Below are positions 39,691 through 54,896 of a DNA stretch of 64,000 nt, piece after piece (position 1 is the stretch's first letter; every line of letters begins with the position of its first letter). The position numbers and the translations under genes are program-made. Source of the DNA: Imbricaverruca yamaguchii (lineage: Eukaryota; Arthropoda; Thecostraca; Neoverrucidae); assembly GCA_034440575.1 (NCBI GenBank), contig JAOTOL010001393.1:592501-656500 (forward strand), in the 5' to 3' direction. The notes beneath the pieces are model-generated. The model was not told where the DNA came from and did not search any database. It was given only the letters and a program-made list of their open reading frames with translations.

Positions 39691-41159
39691 ACAGGATGGA
39701 TCACGGGCAGCACACACAGGTCACAGGATCGGGCACGATACCACAGGGCAGAACGGCAACAGGACACGATGGGTGATGGACAGTCCATGACAGCTCACAA
39801 GGTACTTATGTGTCGACCTGAACTACGCTCTCTCGACAGCCCCAACAAGCATGCATCTCGTCTCGTTCAATTCCCGTGGAAGTGCAGGAAGTTCGGAAAC
39901 AAGTAAAAAATATTTCGGGGATTCGTCACAGTGCATCCAAATTTGTGATGCGTGCACGGCATTTGACAAAGGAGTCCGATGGTGGAAATAGTATCTTCAA
40001 TTTCGGCACAAGTACATTGAAAAATCCGCCTACTCGAAATGCTGCAAACTTCCGGAAACCGGGTTCCTCTGCTAAATGTGCACAATGTTGAATTGTTCAA
40101 TTGGGATCGGTACCACGATGTGTCATGGTTCTTCATGTTTCACTACACACAATGTTTACATACGTGCTGCAGCATAATTCATTCAAATCACAGGAAAAGT
40201 AGGCTATTAATTGTACGGCGATGAAACAGCTCTCCGCTCTAATCTCGAGTGCAGAAGTTAGGACAATAAACGCTACAACAAGAAGTTTTGTCGTATATAC
40301 ACTGGAGTGGGCTGGCTCGGGCTCGGCCCTCGTACGTGATAACCACACACACAGTCGAGTCCAATAATGGTGTGAACGTCCAGCTGTAATTAGGCACAGC
40401 AGCTAGGATGAGCAGCGCCGATGGACGCCCTCTTGGGCCGTGCTCAGAACCAACTGAGCCTAGCTCGACCTAGTGCGAGTTCACGCCGTGGACAGATATG
40501 GTTAGTGAGGTTCTCCGGCGGCTGCAGCTCAGACGTGGAACTTCGCAGGCTCTGACAGCGCACCCTCGGCGGGCCCTTCCTCCAGCGGCACCGTTTCCGT
40601 GACGCTTCACCTCAGCTCGAGCCGGGCCAATATGAGCCGGCTGTATCGAGGCAACACGACCTCATTACACCCAGCTGTTGGCCAACAGCTGGCGTCACAG
40701 CCGGGGCCACCTGTGCGAGTGCGAGCCGCGCCCAAATGGTCGGAATCGGCACCATTCCTCACCAGACGAGAGCGCCACCGTCACTAGTCCCACGGACCAG
40801 AGCGCCACCATCGCTAGTCTCACGGACCAGACCGGACGCAACTAGGGACACCCGAGACAGACGGGGGACACTGAGGGAGCGGTGGGGTCCGACAGGGAGA
40901 CAGATACACCACGGCAGCCGCAACGCACCACGAACGGGTGCGGGGCACTGGGTCGGCACACACCACTCACAGCAAGAAGGCACGCGCCGGCAGCCCTATC
41001 ATCTCGACCAGCGAGGCAGCACAGCACCAGCGGCACGCACGGCCGCGGCCGCGGTCGATTTGCCCGCTGGGCGCACGCGCCAAACCATTGTAAATATAGA
41101 GTTCGGCAGCCAGCCGCCCTGCGAGACGAGTCAACACGCGTCACGACGGGGCCGCACCA
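39691..41159. other. No recognised gene; CpG-rich 40400-41100
   Basis: 39880-40380 is unique sequence. 40420-41100 is GC-rich, with a doubled GAGCGCCACC...CACGGACCA segment at 40770-40830. Open frames here follow base composition; no family is recognised. Confidence 0.5.
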
Positions 41160-42910
41160 CCGACTGGCTGAGGTGACCGAGTGTCACCTCAGCCGTCTCG
41201 GGAGTGTCACCTCAGCCGTCTCAGGAGTGTCACCTCAGCCGTCTCAGGAGTGTCACCTCAGCCGTCTCAGGAGTGTCACCTCAGCCGTCTCAGGAGTGTC
41301 ACCTCAGCCGTCTCGGGAGTGTCACCTCAGCCGTCTCAGGAGTGTCACCTCAGCCGTCTCAGGAGTGTCACCTCAGCCGTCTCGGGAGTGTCACCTCAGC
41401 CGTCTCGGGAGTGTCACCTCATTCGGAGTGTCACCTCAGCCGTCTCAGGAGTGTCACCTCAGCCGTCTCGGGAGTGTCACCTCAGCCGTCTCAGGAGTGT
41501 CACCCATCAGCCGTCTCAGGAGTGTCACCTCAGCCGTCTCAGGTTCGGGAGTGTCCTCAGCCGTCTCGGGAGTGTCACCTCAGCCGTCTCAGGAGTGTCA
41601 CCTCAGCCGTCTCGGGAGTGTTACTTTGGGGCTCAGTCCGCAGCACCGACTGGCTGAGGTGACCGAGTGTCACCTCAGCCGTCTCAGGAGTGTCACCTCA
41701 GCCGTCTCAGGAGTGTCACCTCAGCCGTCTCGGGAGTGTCACCTCAGCCGTCTCGGGAGTGTCACCTCAGCCGTCTCGGGAGTGTCACCTCAGCCGTCTC
41801 AGGAGTGTCACCTCAGCCGTCTCGGGAGTGTCACCTCAGCCGTCTCGGGAGCGTCACCTCAGTCCGCAGCACCGACTGGCTGAGGTGACCGAGTGTCACC
41901 TCAGCCGTCTCAGGAGTGTCACCTCAGCCGTCTCAGGAGTGTCACCTCAGCCGTCTCAGGAGTGTCACCTCAGCCGTCTCAGGAGTGTCACCTCAGCCGT
42001 CTCAGGAGTGTCACCTCAGCCGTCTCAGGAGTGTCACCTCAGCCGTCTCAGGAGGGTTCACCTCAGCCGTCTCAGGAGTGTCACCTCAGCCGTCTCAGGA
42101 GTGTCACCTCAGCCGTCTCAGGAGTGTCACCTCAGCCGTCTCAGGAGTGTCACCTCAGCCGTCTCGGGAGTGTCACCTCAGCCGTCTCGGGAGTGTACCT
42201 CAGCCGTCTCGGGAGTGTCACTCCTCTCAGTCCGCAGCACCGACTGGCTGAGGTGACCGAGTGTCACCTCAGCCGTCTCAGGAGTGTCACCTCAGCCGTC
42301 TCAGGAGTGTCACCTCAGCCGTCTCAGGAGTGTCACCTCAGCCGTCTCAGGAGTGTCACCTCAGCCGTCTCAGGAGTGTCACCTCAGCCGTCTCAGGAGT
42401 GTCACCTCAGCCGCTAGGAGTGTCACCTCAGCCGTCTCGGGAGTGTCACCCGTCTCAGGAGTGTCACCTCAGCCGTCTCAGGAGTGTCACCTCAGCCGTC
42501 TCTGGAGCGTCACCTCAGTCCGCAGCACCGACTGGCTGAGGTGACCGAGTGTCACCTCAGCCGTCTCAGGAGTGTCACTTCAGCCGTCTCGGGAGTGTCA
42601 CCTCAGCCGTCTCGGGAGTGTTACCTCAGCCGTCTCTGGAGCGTCACCTCAGTCCGCAGCACCGACTGGCTGAGGTGACCGAGTGTCACCTCAGCCGTCT
42701 CAGGAGTGTCACTTCAGCCGTCTCGGGAGTGTCACCTCAGCCGTCTCGGGAGTGTCACCTCAGTCCGCAGCACCGACTGGCTGAGGTGACCGAGTGTCAC
42801 CTCAGCCGTCTCAGGAGTGTCACCTCAGCCGTCTCAGGAGTGTCACCTCAGCCGTCTCGGGAGCGTCACCTCAGTCCACAGCACCGACTGGCTGGCGTTG
42901 AGTGTCACCT
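41160..42910. repeat. 23-bp higher-order minisatellite with hairpin linkers
   Basis: About 65-70 copies of CCTCAGCCGTCTCAGGAGTG plus TCA, with CAGG and CGGG variants. A linker containing GCACCGACTGGCTGAGGTGA occurs eight times (near 41160, 41640, 41870, 42235, 42525, 42655, 42770 and 42880) and divides the array into blocks. In seven linkers a perfect 12-bp inverted repeat with a CGAGT loop spans linker and first unit. Confidence 0.95.
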
Positions 42911-45200
42911 CAGCCATCTCGGGGGTGTTGTGCGTGACACCGCCGCTCGATCTGACCTGTGCCGGCAGATGGTCGGAGCCGAGCTTGTGGCAGGAAGTGG
43001 GGTCAGGACGCGCCCAAAACTGACTTTTGGCACACCGACTGGGTGGTGAACTTGTATCATTTGGTGCTCAAAGGCAGATACGCTTGTGAGTATAGTTGAT
43101 ATAATGAATACTAGCACGGCCAGTTTTGACAATTGTACAGTAGGACACAAATTCAAGGAATAGCGGTACTTCCCAGTACACGCAAATTGCAAAATAATGC
43201 AGATATATGTAAAAGTTTACACGCAGGTGAAATGACCGCTACTCAGCCACGAACGTAGATGAGATATTGGAAAAATGTATGCAGTTATGATGACACCTTA
43301 CCTTACTGTATTATCATTGAGTATGGATTGTATTTCTCATGAGGCCGTTTTCTCTTCTTAACATGCCCAGGCAATTTGTGTTCCCTAACCATCAAACCAC
43401 ACGACCGTAATCGTCATCATATTTCAGTATATGACTCACATGCGTACCGAAGTAATTTAGTAGCTATGATCGAAGTGACAGGGCTTTGTAGGGGGAGAGG
43501 GGGGGGGGTGGAGCTGGAAAAAAACGCTACCACGGGAGGTAAAGTCCCATGAGTTTTGACATGGTCGTGGTAGGCATGTCACCTACGAAATGTTACGATC
43601 CCGAGACTGAACCAGAAGCAACAGTTTCGTTTTACGGTGCAGTTCGTTTTCAAAGCTGACTTTAGTATGCACGAATCTAGGTAAATACCTAGGCGCTCCT
43701 GAAGCTGAATTTCCAGCGTAAGTTTACGGAAATGGTGTTTCCTCTCTAAGAGTCGGGAGCAGTATTTTAAACATGGTTTTGCCTTTGATGATGGCGGCCC
43801 CGAATATTGTTATATCTGGGAAATTATCCGTAACTTTTTTTCTCCCAAAGATGACTGGAGTTTGACAAGACTGCCATCTCCTTCCTGATTCCTTATGCTT
43901 ATGAAAACATGGCACATAAAAGACTGGAACATGGCCATGAAAAGTACAAAAATACATTTAAGTTGATAGGAAAAAAATCAAATCACCCTGTTCAACTTGG
44001 AATGCCGCACAATTTTCCCCTACAATTCCAATATTCAGATGCAAAGAACTTCGATAAACTTGCAGTTTAAATTTTTTTAAATTAATCAATTGTCTTTTTC
44101 CAATACAATGTCTATGGAAGTTGTTGGCATGAAGGAACCATTCATTCCCTCTGCAAACACATACTGAACAGTTTGGATGCAAAATTACGCCTAAAACGGA
44201 CTTGAAAATTTGAAATATAGGTAAAATGTAATGTTCAAAATAAAGAAAAAAGTACCATATCCTAACTTAGATTAGCCTTGCCTTCGATGGAAGGAAGCAA
44301 TTTTTATATACAAATCTTCAGACCATTTTTCTCAAAATTTCAAATCAAGATGACTGAATGAAAGAGGTCGATTTGGAGTAGTTTCCGGGCGATTCGGAGT
44401 GGCTCCACTCCATATCGCCCAAAGTTTAAAATGGCGGTAGAACATCGACAAATATTGCCGAAATCAAGAAACCCATAGCCCAGGTGCGCAAAAGAACAGT
44501 GCATTGTCTCCGTTGCCCGTTTTGATTTAGCACAAAACCTGATTTTAGCGCCGCGGTCAAAGTCGAGCAAAAAATCTAAGCTTTTGCAAAAGCCTTCCGG
44601 CGAAGTTAGATCAAACTTGTGTTGGCCAATCGAGATCAGATCAGGGGTTTCGGGTAACTTCTTAATATGACTCCGATGTGACTTGAAAAAGGTAGATCAA
44701 GCAGTTTTGAGACCATATTTAAACTTCCCGCGCAAACGCAAAAAACTTCCCCTTGAGACAAGTGCTCCCCTATCGCAATTCCTTGATCACCCCTGATTAC
44801 AACATTGCTTTGCTGCAGTTAGGAACTTCGGAATAGTTACACAATCGTGTGCATTTACGTGTTGGTTCCTCTTGCAAACTTCAACTTCCGTTGAACCATT
44901 AGGAAGAAAGCAGATGACTTTAAAAAAGGTTCTATATTTTATATGTCCATAAGGACAATGTGTCAGGGTAAATTAAACACACCAGCAAAGAAAGCGCCAT
45001 CCGCGTAGGTTATGACGGTTTCTTGGGGGAGCTACCGGTCAAATATAATATTAGTTGCTGCTATCACAATGGTTGCAAATAAAGAGTCCCTATTAATGGA
45101 GCTACTATTACACTCAATCATTGTACACACACCGGACCATCGACACCTTCGATATGATTTCAATGCATCAACTTTCTGATACCGCATGCCGAATCACGTC
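42911..45200. other. No recognised gene
   Basis: Mostly unique AT-rich sequence. 44875-45060 is a diverged copy of 54055-54240, listed separately. Confidence 0.5.
44875..45060 (+). repeat. Dispersed repeat, copy 1
   Basis: Shares with 54055-54240, in the same order, CTTCC(G/A)TTGAACCATTA, a TTTTATA(T/C)GTCC segment, CAATGTG(T/G)CAGGG, GCCATCCG and GGTTATGA. The pair looks like two old copies of an interspersed element of unknown type. Confidence 0.55.
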
Positions 45201-45742
45201 AGGTGGCAACCACTTGATGTAAATTGAAGCCATAGCGACGAAACGCTCGTACTGAAAAACATGAAGCTTAAACTTTAGCCTTGAGGTTTGACCTTGACAT
45301 ATCCCGGTTTGAAATATTTCTGGTGGGTTGATCATGGGCATTCTCTTGATCTAAAATTTGAGTAGCTTTGCAAAAAAAAACGCGCGTCGACCGTAGGAAT
45401 GTGTTCGGCTTTTGACCTTGAAAAGTATGCTAATTTTTTAACGGTCTGCTAGAGTACCTCACGGCACTTCAAATGACATACACTTTATATCAATTGAAGC
45501 CATAGCGATGAAGCGCGAGGACTTCGAAAACTAACTATTCAAACTAATCCTTGAATTTGAGGCATAACCTTGACATGTCGATTGCAGAATGCTACTCGAA
45601 GGTTCACCACGGATTATCGCTTGATAGTGGATATGGGTAGGCTTTGTCGAAAACAAACAAAAAAGGAAGGTGACGAAGGAAATCAGGCTGGCTTTTGAGC
45701 GCCGAAATTATTATTATTTATTATTTATTTTATACCATATAT

Positions 45743-45812
<70 letters not shown>

Positions 45813-46140
45813 TAGCGATGGCTTTGATTTGAACCAAGTGGGTGTTATTCGATGTGATTTGCTCTTCGATATCAGAAAGTTCATAAATCTAAATAATATA
45901 AAAAGTCAAAGGCCGTGCTGATTATTCCGTCGCCTAGCATTTTTTGTTTTGTTTTCGCCCAAACCTACCCAAATCTGGTACCAAGAGATAGCCCGTGATG
46001 AACACACGAGTAACCTTTCAAACAGGGGCATGTCAAGGTCAAACTTTAAGGTAAAAGGCTAGATTGATTTGTTCGATGGTCCCATGTTTCGTGACTATGG
46101 CTTGAAGTTGCAGAAAATAGTATTATTTAACGTCGCCTAT
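45200..46140. repeat. Imperfect inverted repeat around a TA microsatellite
   Basis: Arms at about 45470-45740 and 45815-46140 match in reverse orientation (ACCTTGACATG, GGGTAGG then TTTG(T/G)CGAAAACAAA on one strand). A related direct copy of the left arm lies at 45220-45330. The centre is an uninterrupted TA tract at 45748-45813. Confidence 0.6.
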
Positions 46141-46188
46141 TGCACGTTACCAGACAATTGACGATTTCACATTGTATAACAGACCATA

Positions 46189-46193
<5 letters not shown>

Positions 46194-46231
<38 letters not shown>
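46194..46231. repeat. (TA)n microsatellite
   Basis: About 19 TA units just past the right arm of the inverted repeat. Confidence 0.9.
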
Positions 46232-46236
<5 letters not shown>

Positions 46237-49200
46237 TTATAATTAAGTGCTTGAAAAATGAAATACTAGGAGAAAATGCCTGCAAGTATAAAGTACTGGT
46301 CTCAAAATAGCAAAAATTGTTGGAGGTAGGGTCAGAAAACGACTGGCACGCATATAACAAAGAAGGGAATCCGCACATTTCATGCACGTAGGTACTATCC
46401 CCACCTCCCCAATTCCGATATTATAACTGGTGATACTTACGTGCAGCGTGGGCCACAAAGCGCTCCGGCTAGGATCGATGACTGCCCTGGTCACAATGAG
46501 GAGCACGCTCATCAATTAGAAAACGCACATGTGGTGCTCATCCAAAGTAGCCATGTTTGGTCACCAGCAGGAACAGGCTGAACCAAGCAGATCGCGTTGC
46601 ACTCACATCAAGGACTCACATCACATCACACACTCACATTGTTCTTCCTGCACAAGCAACCGAGTCATTCCATGAGCATAGAGTGTGGATACAGCTGCAC
46701 AGTTGCATAGCCACAGTTGCATGTTCGAAATCCTGAATGAATTTAGCACGCTTCCGCGAAATTTATCGCTACAAAATATGCACGAATGATGACAAATCCG
46801 AAGGCATGTGATGCCGTGGTTATACTATATATTTTGTTTCAGGAATGCTTGATACACACAACGCAAAAATATGCTACCACGAAGCAACGAAACCCAGCAC
46901 AATACTGTCCTATAAGTGGTCCTCCTATTTTTGGATTCTCAACACGAAAAACCAAGTATCTGTTACGGGTTGCTTCATACTTAATATTTCAAGCACGTTG
47001 CCAACCAAGCCAGAAAAGAGTTTACCCTAATCGGAGAAGACTACAGACATACGCTTCACGTCGAAGACAATTTTAGTTTCCTAAAGTTGTTAATTAGCGA
47101 CTTGAGCAATCATTTCACAAACACTCATCATATAATGCGATTGTGACTGAAGTACCATACAATGATACAAAAGGTAGATGTTATGTACCTGCTTGCTCGG
47201 CTGACACGACCCGCCATAGCCCCGGGACATGTGCGCGGTGGTGCCGGTCCGGCCGGGGCCGGTCAAGGTCAGACGTGCGGCGCCAGCGGGCGGCGGATGG
47301 TGTGCCGGGGTGAAATATACCAAGAATGCTGACCGGATTATAGGCAGAGACGCAACAGTAGGCAAGCGACGAAATCAGATAGCTTTTCTGATTTTGCCAA
47401 CACGTTCAAATTCCCATACGCATTTAATAGGATAGTTTAGATGTCACGCCCTAATCGAGTGTCCAGATCAGTAGCTATTAAAAAGGTGGTCATAATCAAT
47501 ATGTGTTCAGTTGATCTAATATTAATTTATTTGCAGGCAGTAACTGCAAGGCAAAGTACCGCCTCCCACAGCTGAAATGATACAAACAAAGCATACAAGT
47601 CAAGAAGTGAAATGTTGATGAGCAGGATTTAGTTTCTTTGGAATTTACCCTTGTGTGCAAGTACATTTTTTCCGTCCAATTTCTTCCGAAATAACCTTTT
47701 CAAAAGAATTTATAATTGCATATGGGATAAGAGGTGTTGTTTGATCTCAAAGTATGGAAGACAAATTGGGAAAGGAGAATTGGGAAGGAGAGAACTGGAG
47801 TAGAGCAATTGTTTGTGGCATACTTGCACAGCATCATTTCTTTATCGCGGTCTCTAAGTTTGTTTGTTTATTAGGGTTTTTGGGTGAGTCATCCCCAATT
47901 GGGTTGTTTGTTAAAAGCATTTTGCACGTCAGTTCGCGACCGTTTCTTTTTCCGATCAGTCATTGAAGAGATATCAGGATATGAAAAAGATGCTATAGCT
48001 ACTTTTCTAGTGACATATGAAAAGCAATACGACGTGCAATCCCACACATCATGTCTTAATACGTTCCAGAAATGTTATCCGTATTCTTGATGGCTTTACG
48101 GAGCGGGGTTCTATTGCTTGGCAAGGCTCTTTGAATGAACCTTGGCCCCATCATCCGATCCGTTAATTTTAATTTAATGGCGGAATTTTTACCAAGGGAT
48201 TAACATGCTGTCTATGCAGACCGACACGGCCACCCCGGTAGCTCGCCCCCGGGCTTATCGGGCCAGTTGCCAGCTGACCCTCCCAGCCGGGGGCTACATG
48301 CGAGCGCGCGAAGAAACAGGCAGAGCATCCATTGACATGCCAATGCTTGTTGATATCTGTCATCAAATGTTGAAAATTTAAACATTTTCTTCCTACTTTT
48401 ATTGACCAGACGAAAACTCGAAAAAATTATATATATTTAAAGCACCCTTCTTCAAAAAGATTATCGTTGCAGCATGATGCTGCTGATCAGTCCTTGGAAC
48501 AAGCTCTAGGCAATCTTATGCCAACTGATGCCAACTGTCCCACCTTCCACAGTTCGTCTTATTAATCTGTTATATGTTCCGCTTCTTCCGCGCATGTTCC
48601 AATCGGCTCCATGATTAAGGTGCAACACCTCGCAGAACAACGTTTGTATCAAAGTCACGATGAAACTCAAATAGAAAATACAACTTTTCGGTAATCGAAT
48701 ATTCACGGGCCATGTTTCTTAAAACATGTTACGTCATACTCGCAGCTTCTTCCCTGTGAATCTTGAATACTTTATTACACAGCAGTTCATTGTAAAACAT
48801 AATTCAACTTTCAAATAATACAAATGAGGGGTTAATTTTCTGGAGATGATAATGTTGAGGGCGGTACAATTCTAGGAAAAACCTATTTTTGGAAACTTGA
48901 TTTACAGTGAATGGGATCCCAGGAATAAAGACTAGTGTCACGCAGAATATATAGCACAGACTAGTGTCCCACGGAATATAAAAAAATATTCGAAAGGAAA
49001 ATTATGCATTCATCACACACTCTTCAAGCCACAATCATTACTAATTTCCCCTTTCATTTACCCAGAAAACCAACAAGTAGAGCATCTTTAAACTTACAGT
49101 ACTCGTCCAGTAATCCAGTTTACATTATAGCTGAAAAATATCCAGTCACCCCAGTTTACTTGTCATGGCGTCATCATGACGATTAGATTTTCGCTTGGCC

Positions 49201-49760
49201 GCTGTGAGCCGCCCATTCCAGTTCTGGCTGACGGGCTTGCGGTTACAACATGCATACATCACATGCAGGGGTCAGAATGACAGATAATGCTGACTACCTT
49301 CACGCATGGCATACCAGATTATCATAGGTCAAATATAAATCATAAATATTGTGAATTTCGATTGGAGTACAGGGAACATAATGAGTTTAGCAACATTAGA
49401 TCCGACGTCCGATCAGATTTGAAATAACGTGATTTCCTTATAACATCTGTAAGGACACTTAGCCAGACATCCATCGGTTCAACTCATACGTACCAATTCA
49501 ACATGACCTGGATCTGGAATTGCATCATTGCATATCATAGAAACAACATAAGCGGACCCAGCATGGACGCGGAAACGCCAGGGACGGGGCCATGTTCCCC
49601 CTTACAACTTTCTCAAACTTTAATCACTTAGGTCGTTACATGGACAGGGAAGCGCCCTACATTCGCCACAGGCTCTTTATTGAATGTCATCATAACGCAT
49701 TCGCCCACTCTGTCGGCAGAATCAGAGTGAGTTTTTGTAACTACAGTCCCCACAAATTTA
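46232..49760. other. No recognised gene
   Basis: Mostly unique sequence. A GC-rich island at 47190-47310 has a minus-strand ATG and the site AAGCAG|GTACAT, which could be a short first exon, but nothing links it to the malic enzyme because the phase does not fit exon 1. Confidence 0.45.
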
Positions 49761-50381
49761 TCAGATAACGGTTTGAAGGTGAACCTGACCAAAAATCAGC
49801 TTCTTACTCTCGGATCGTGTCAAAATCTTCGCAATATTAACCCGATACGAGTGTGCTTTAGAGACGCCGTGATAGATGAGAGCAATTCGTGTAAGAACCA
49901 TGGGGTGACATTTGATCGCCACATGTCGTGGGATTCCAATGCAACTGTTGTGGTCCGCAAGTGCACTGGGTTCCTTCTGGCCCTGAGCCATCTGCGTCAC
50001 CATCTGCTCACCAGTACCCTCTTCACTACAGTCAATAGCCTAGTTATATCCAATATCCGCTACTGCATATCTGCTTACGGGAACAAGTCGTCACCAAACA
50101 TCCAAAGGCTAGACAAGATCATTAACTTCGCCACTAGAGTCGTGTCAGGTCTACAGGAATTTGATCATATTTATTATGCCCGTAACGAGTTGGGTCTCCT
50201 CACCGCAGCTGATCTGCATCTATTTCACAGCCTTACTTTGCTCCACACGATTATTCTGACAGGTGAGCCAACTCACATTGCCGGTCAAATAACTGCAAAC
50301 TCTACCCAGCGAAACTGTCATACACGTGCAGACGGCGACCAGACGACGACGGGCCGTTCAGTCATCTTACTAAGAGGTTAA
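49761..50381 (+). pseudogene. Non-LTR retrotransposon fragment (RT C-terminal end)
   Basis: A frame with no upstream catalytic part contains GLKVNLTKNQLLTLGS, the segment after the RT active site in Jockey/CR1-like LINEs. It is followed by GVTFDRHMSWDSN, NIRYCISAYGN and RLDKIINFATRVVSGL, all typical of the RT thumb and C-terminal tail of these ORF2 proteins. Only about 200 residues remain and they run to a stop at 50381, just before a TA microsatellite. It looks like a 5'-truncated dead insertion. Subfamily assignment is not certain. Confidence 0.7.
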
Positions 50382-50408
50382 ATCATCTGACTCACCTTCA
50401 AAACACGG

Positions 50409-50410
<2 letters not shown>

Positions 50411-50460
<50 letters not shown>

Positions 50461-50568
50461 CATGTATGTATGTATGTATGCATGTATGTATGTATGTGTG
50501 TGTACGGATGTGTATGTATGCATGTATGCGTGTATGCATGCATGCATGCACACACACACATGCCTGCA

Positions 50569-50610
<42 letters not shown>
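50411..50610. repeat. TA and ATGT/ACAC microsatellite cluster
   Basis: (TA)n at 50411-50455, ATGT/GCATG repeats at 50456-50560 and (TA)n at 50574-50608. It directly follows the non-LTR retrotransposon fragment. It yields false Tyr-Ile open frames. Confidence 0.92.
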
Positions 50611-50617
<7 letters not shown>

Positions 50618-50631
50618 ATGCGTATCTATAT

Positions 50632-50967
50632 CTAATGTTTGTCTCCACATACCCATCCATCTCCATCTCCATCTCTATCTCTATTTATATTTCTCCATCC
50701 AGCCCTCTCTGTGACCACAGCAGCATGACTCAGCGTCTTTGGAAACGGTCTAGTTCGGTCCACCCCGCCGTTCACCACCGAGCCGCCATACAACAGCGAC
50801 CAAGGCCGCGGCACTGCCGGCGGAAATGACTTGCGGCCGCCGACGCAGCCCACACCACCCGTGACTGACCTCTGCTCAGCTGGCGGCCAACGCTGGAAGC
50901 CGAGTAGCACGAGCGCCAGCCCAACCAGCAGACCTGACAGAAAGCCCTCCAACCCTGTGAGGGCCAT
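50632..50967 (-). CDS. Unrecognised small open frame with a hydrophobic start
   Basis: From the ATG at about 50967 the frame reads MALTGLEGFLSGLLVGLALV then LLGFQRWPPAEQR, a plausible membrane segment or signal anchor at residues 8-25, followed by a Gly/Arg/Pro-rich part. The area is GC-rich. A strong donor-like ACCG|GTGAGC lies about 20 bp upstream of this ATG. No family is recognised, and it may be chance. Confidence 0.15.
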   Translation of the reverse strand: MALTGLEGFLSGLLVGLALVLLGFQRWPPAEQRSVTGGVGCVGGRKSFPPAVPRPWSLLYGGSVVNGGVDRTRPFPKTLSHAAVVTERAGWRNINRDRDGDGDGWVCGDKH

Positions 50968-52063
50968 GGCCAGCCGTAGACTGCTCACCGGTACCACACC
51001 GCGCCCACATGTTTACAAACGCCCCGTGGGCAGCTTCTCTTCCCCTCGTGGTCTCGATCAGTCGCAGAGCTACCAGATCTGGTGCCAAAAAGTCCCCAAC
51101 ACCGAGTCGGAAATCCGCCAGTTATCACACACTGCCCGGCCCGGCATTGGTTCAATTTCAAGAGCACAAGCCGATACATTGAGAGGAGGAGGCATTGCGA
51201 CGAACCTGGACCGATCAAGTAGAATCAAATGAAGAGTTGTTCTCCAAAGTAAGCAGACGTTTGGCTATGAACTGCAAGTGAAAAGTTCACACATCTACAT
51301 ATGGGCCAAAAAGACACAAAGTCGAATGGATTTCTCTCGGTACATGAGTCCATTTTGAGTCGTAACGAGTTATTTTCCTTCTCCTCAATGAGTTTAACTC
51401 GGCGACTTGGTCCACCAGTACGATTACTAAATACTGGGAAATACATGCTGTTGTGCTACGTCCGCAGAGGTGCCAGCTCAATGGTGCCAGCTAGCGGTTC
51501 TAGTAAGTCTGAAAATTAACCAAATATTTGGAGGTCTCTGTTATGTTCATGTTATGATATATTCATCAAATTTTCAGGAATATGAACGCTAAACAAATGC
51601 TTTGAAGCAAACTTATTATAAAGTGTGTTCAACTTGATAGAAAATCCCACATTCTGTGCAATACTTTCAGAATAATTTTAACATAGTAATTCTTTTCAAA
51701 TTCCCTTAGTAGACTGGCAGTTACCGATACATAAGCCTAACTAATGAAAAACGTATCCTTAGTTTAGCGTCAATAATCAAGGAACTACTCAGGAACCATG
51801 CATATTCTTTGAAATCATGTATATTCTGAAACATCACTCCAATCCTATTTCACTCTCCATTCATCGAAAACTAATTATTCTTATAAATAGCATGTTAAGC
51901 CGAAAAAGCAGTATCCGGACGTCGGCATGACTGACCTTGTCCTACGAGTTATGAAATGAACACAAAACCCAGGGATATTGTGGCTGCATCATTGGTAGTT
52001 AAGTTGGAACAGCTAATTGATCTCAACTGACTGCATTGTGCCCTACGGCTGTTGGCAGGCGGG

Positions 52064-54054
<1,991 letters not shown>

Positions 54055-54240
54055 TACAAATTTGAGAACTTCCATTGAACCATTAACAAAAAAGTTGAGG
54101 AAGTGCAAAAGTTTGTATGTTTTATACGTCCGGACCAGCAATGTGGCAGGGCAAGTTAAAAGCCAACAACGAAGGTGCCATCCGAACATGTTATGAAGGA
54201 TTGCTTAGGGAGGAATTATTCTACTATTGAAATGGGATAT
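54055..54240 (+). repeat. Dispersed repeat, copy 2
   Basis: Homologous to 44875-45060 in the same orientation. It lies just left of the TTAA element that holds the BEL insertion. Confidence 0.55.
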
Positions 54241-54305
54241 GAGTGAATGCTTTCACAATAGCTACAAGAAAGTGATTTTCTTCTCCAAATTTCGTAGTTC
54301 GAGCA

Positions 54306-54896
54306 TTAATCTTGTCTCTCCTGTCAGATCTTCACACCCCGTCTCGGGGAAGGGGTCGATAGACACCCCCTCTAATCTCCAAACTAAGCGTCGCACGGAA
54401 ACGAAATAGGTATCATCGGAAAGCGCTCAACGAGTATGGCCAGACCCCCGAAATCCCCCAAAAGTTACGTCACCAGGGGCCCTACAGTTTCACGACTTAC
54501 ATTATGTTTGTGGATCTGGGGGGGGGGGGTCATTTTGAGGGAGATTTGAAAGCAAAAAAAAATGGAATGAGAAAAGGAAAGTGAAATCGACTAGGACCAT
54601 AGCATTTTTTGCCACCCAAAATACAACTTTCTTAAATTAAAAATTTTTGAGTTTCCAAGTTTTCTTTAATGTTCCTTTTCTAATTGGTAGAGTGGACCGA
54701 AAAAGTTCTTCGAAGCCAACTTACTCAAAGAAAAATGCTTATTTTAGCCGGAATTTATACTTTAATTCAAATGGGCAAACATACAAAACCAAGAAGGAAT
54801 AAAAAACAGAAAAAATGAAAAATTCCTCTTATGCGTTTTATTGCATCCCGAAAGAAAAGCAAACGCTGAAAGTTTCATTCAAATACCTTTACCGCT
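54306..54896 (+). mobile_element. TTAA element, left part (split by the BEL insertion)
   Basis: Matches 29403-29995 along its length: TCTCTCCTGTCAGATCTTCA, CACCCCGTCTC, then the stretch with GCGTCGCACGGAAACGAAA, to the poly-A rich part and TTGCATCCCGAAAG. It breaks at the CGCT duplication where the BEL LTR begins; the rest resumes at 62784. Confidence 0.8.

Noticed and set aside
47170..47310. First exon of malic enzyme on the minus strand
   Set aside because: It has an ATG and a GT donor, but its phase does not join to exon 1 and no conserved residues are present.
50378..50672. Tyr-Ile and His-Thr repeat proteins
   Set aside because: TA and ATGT microsatellite translation.
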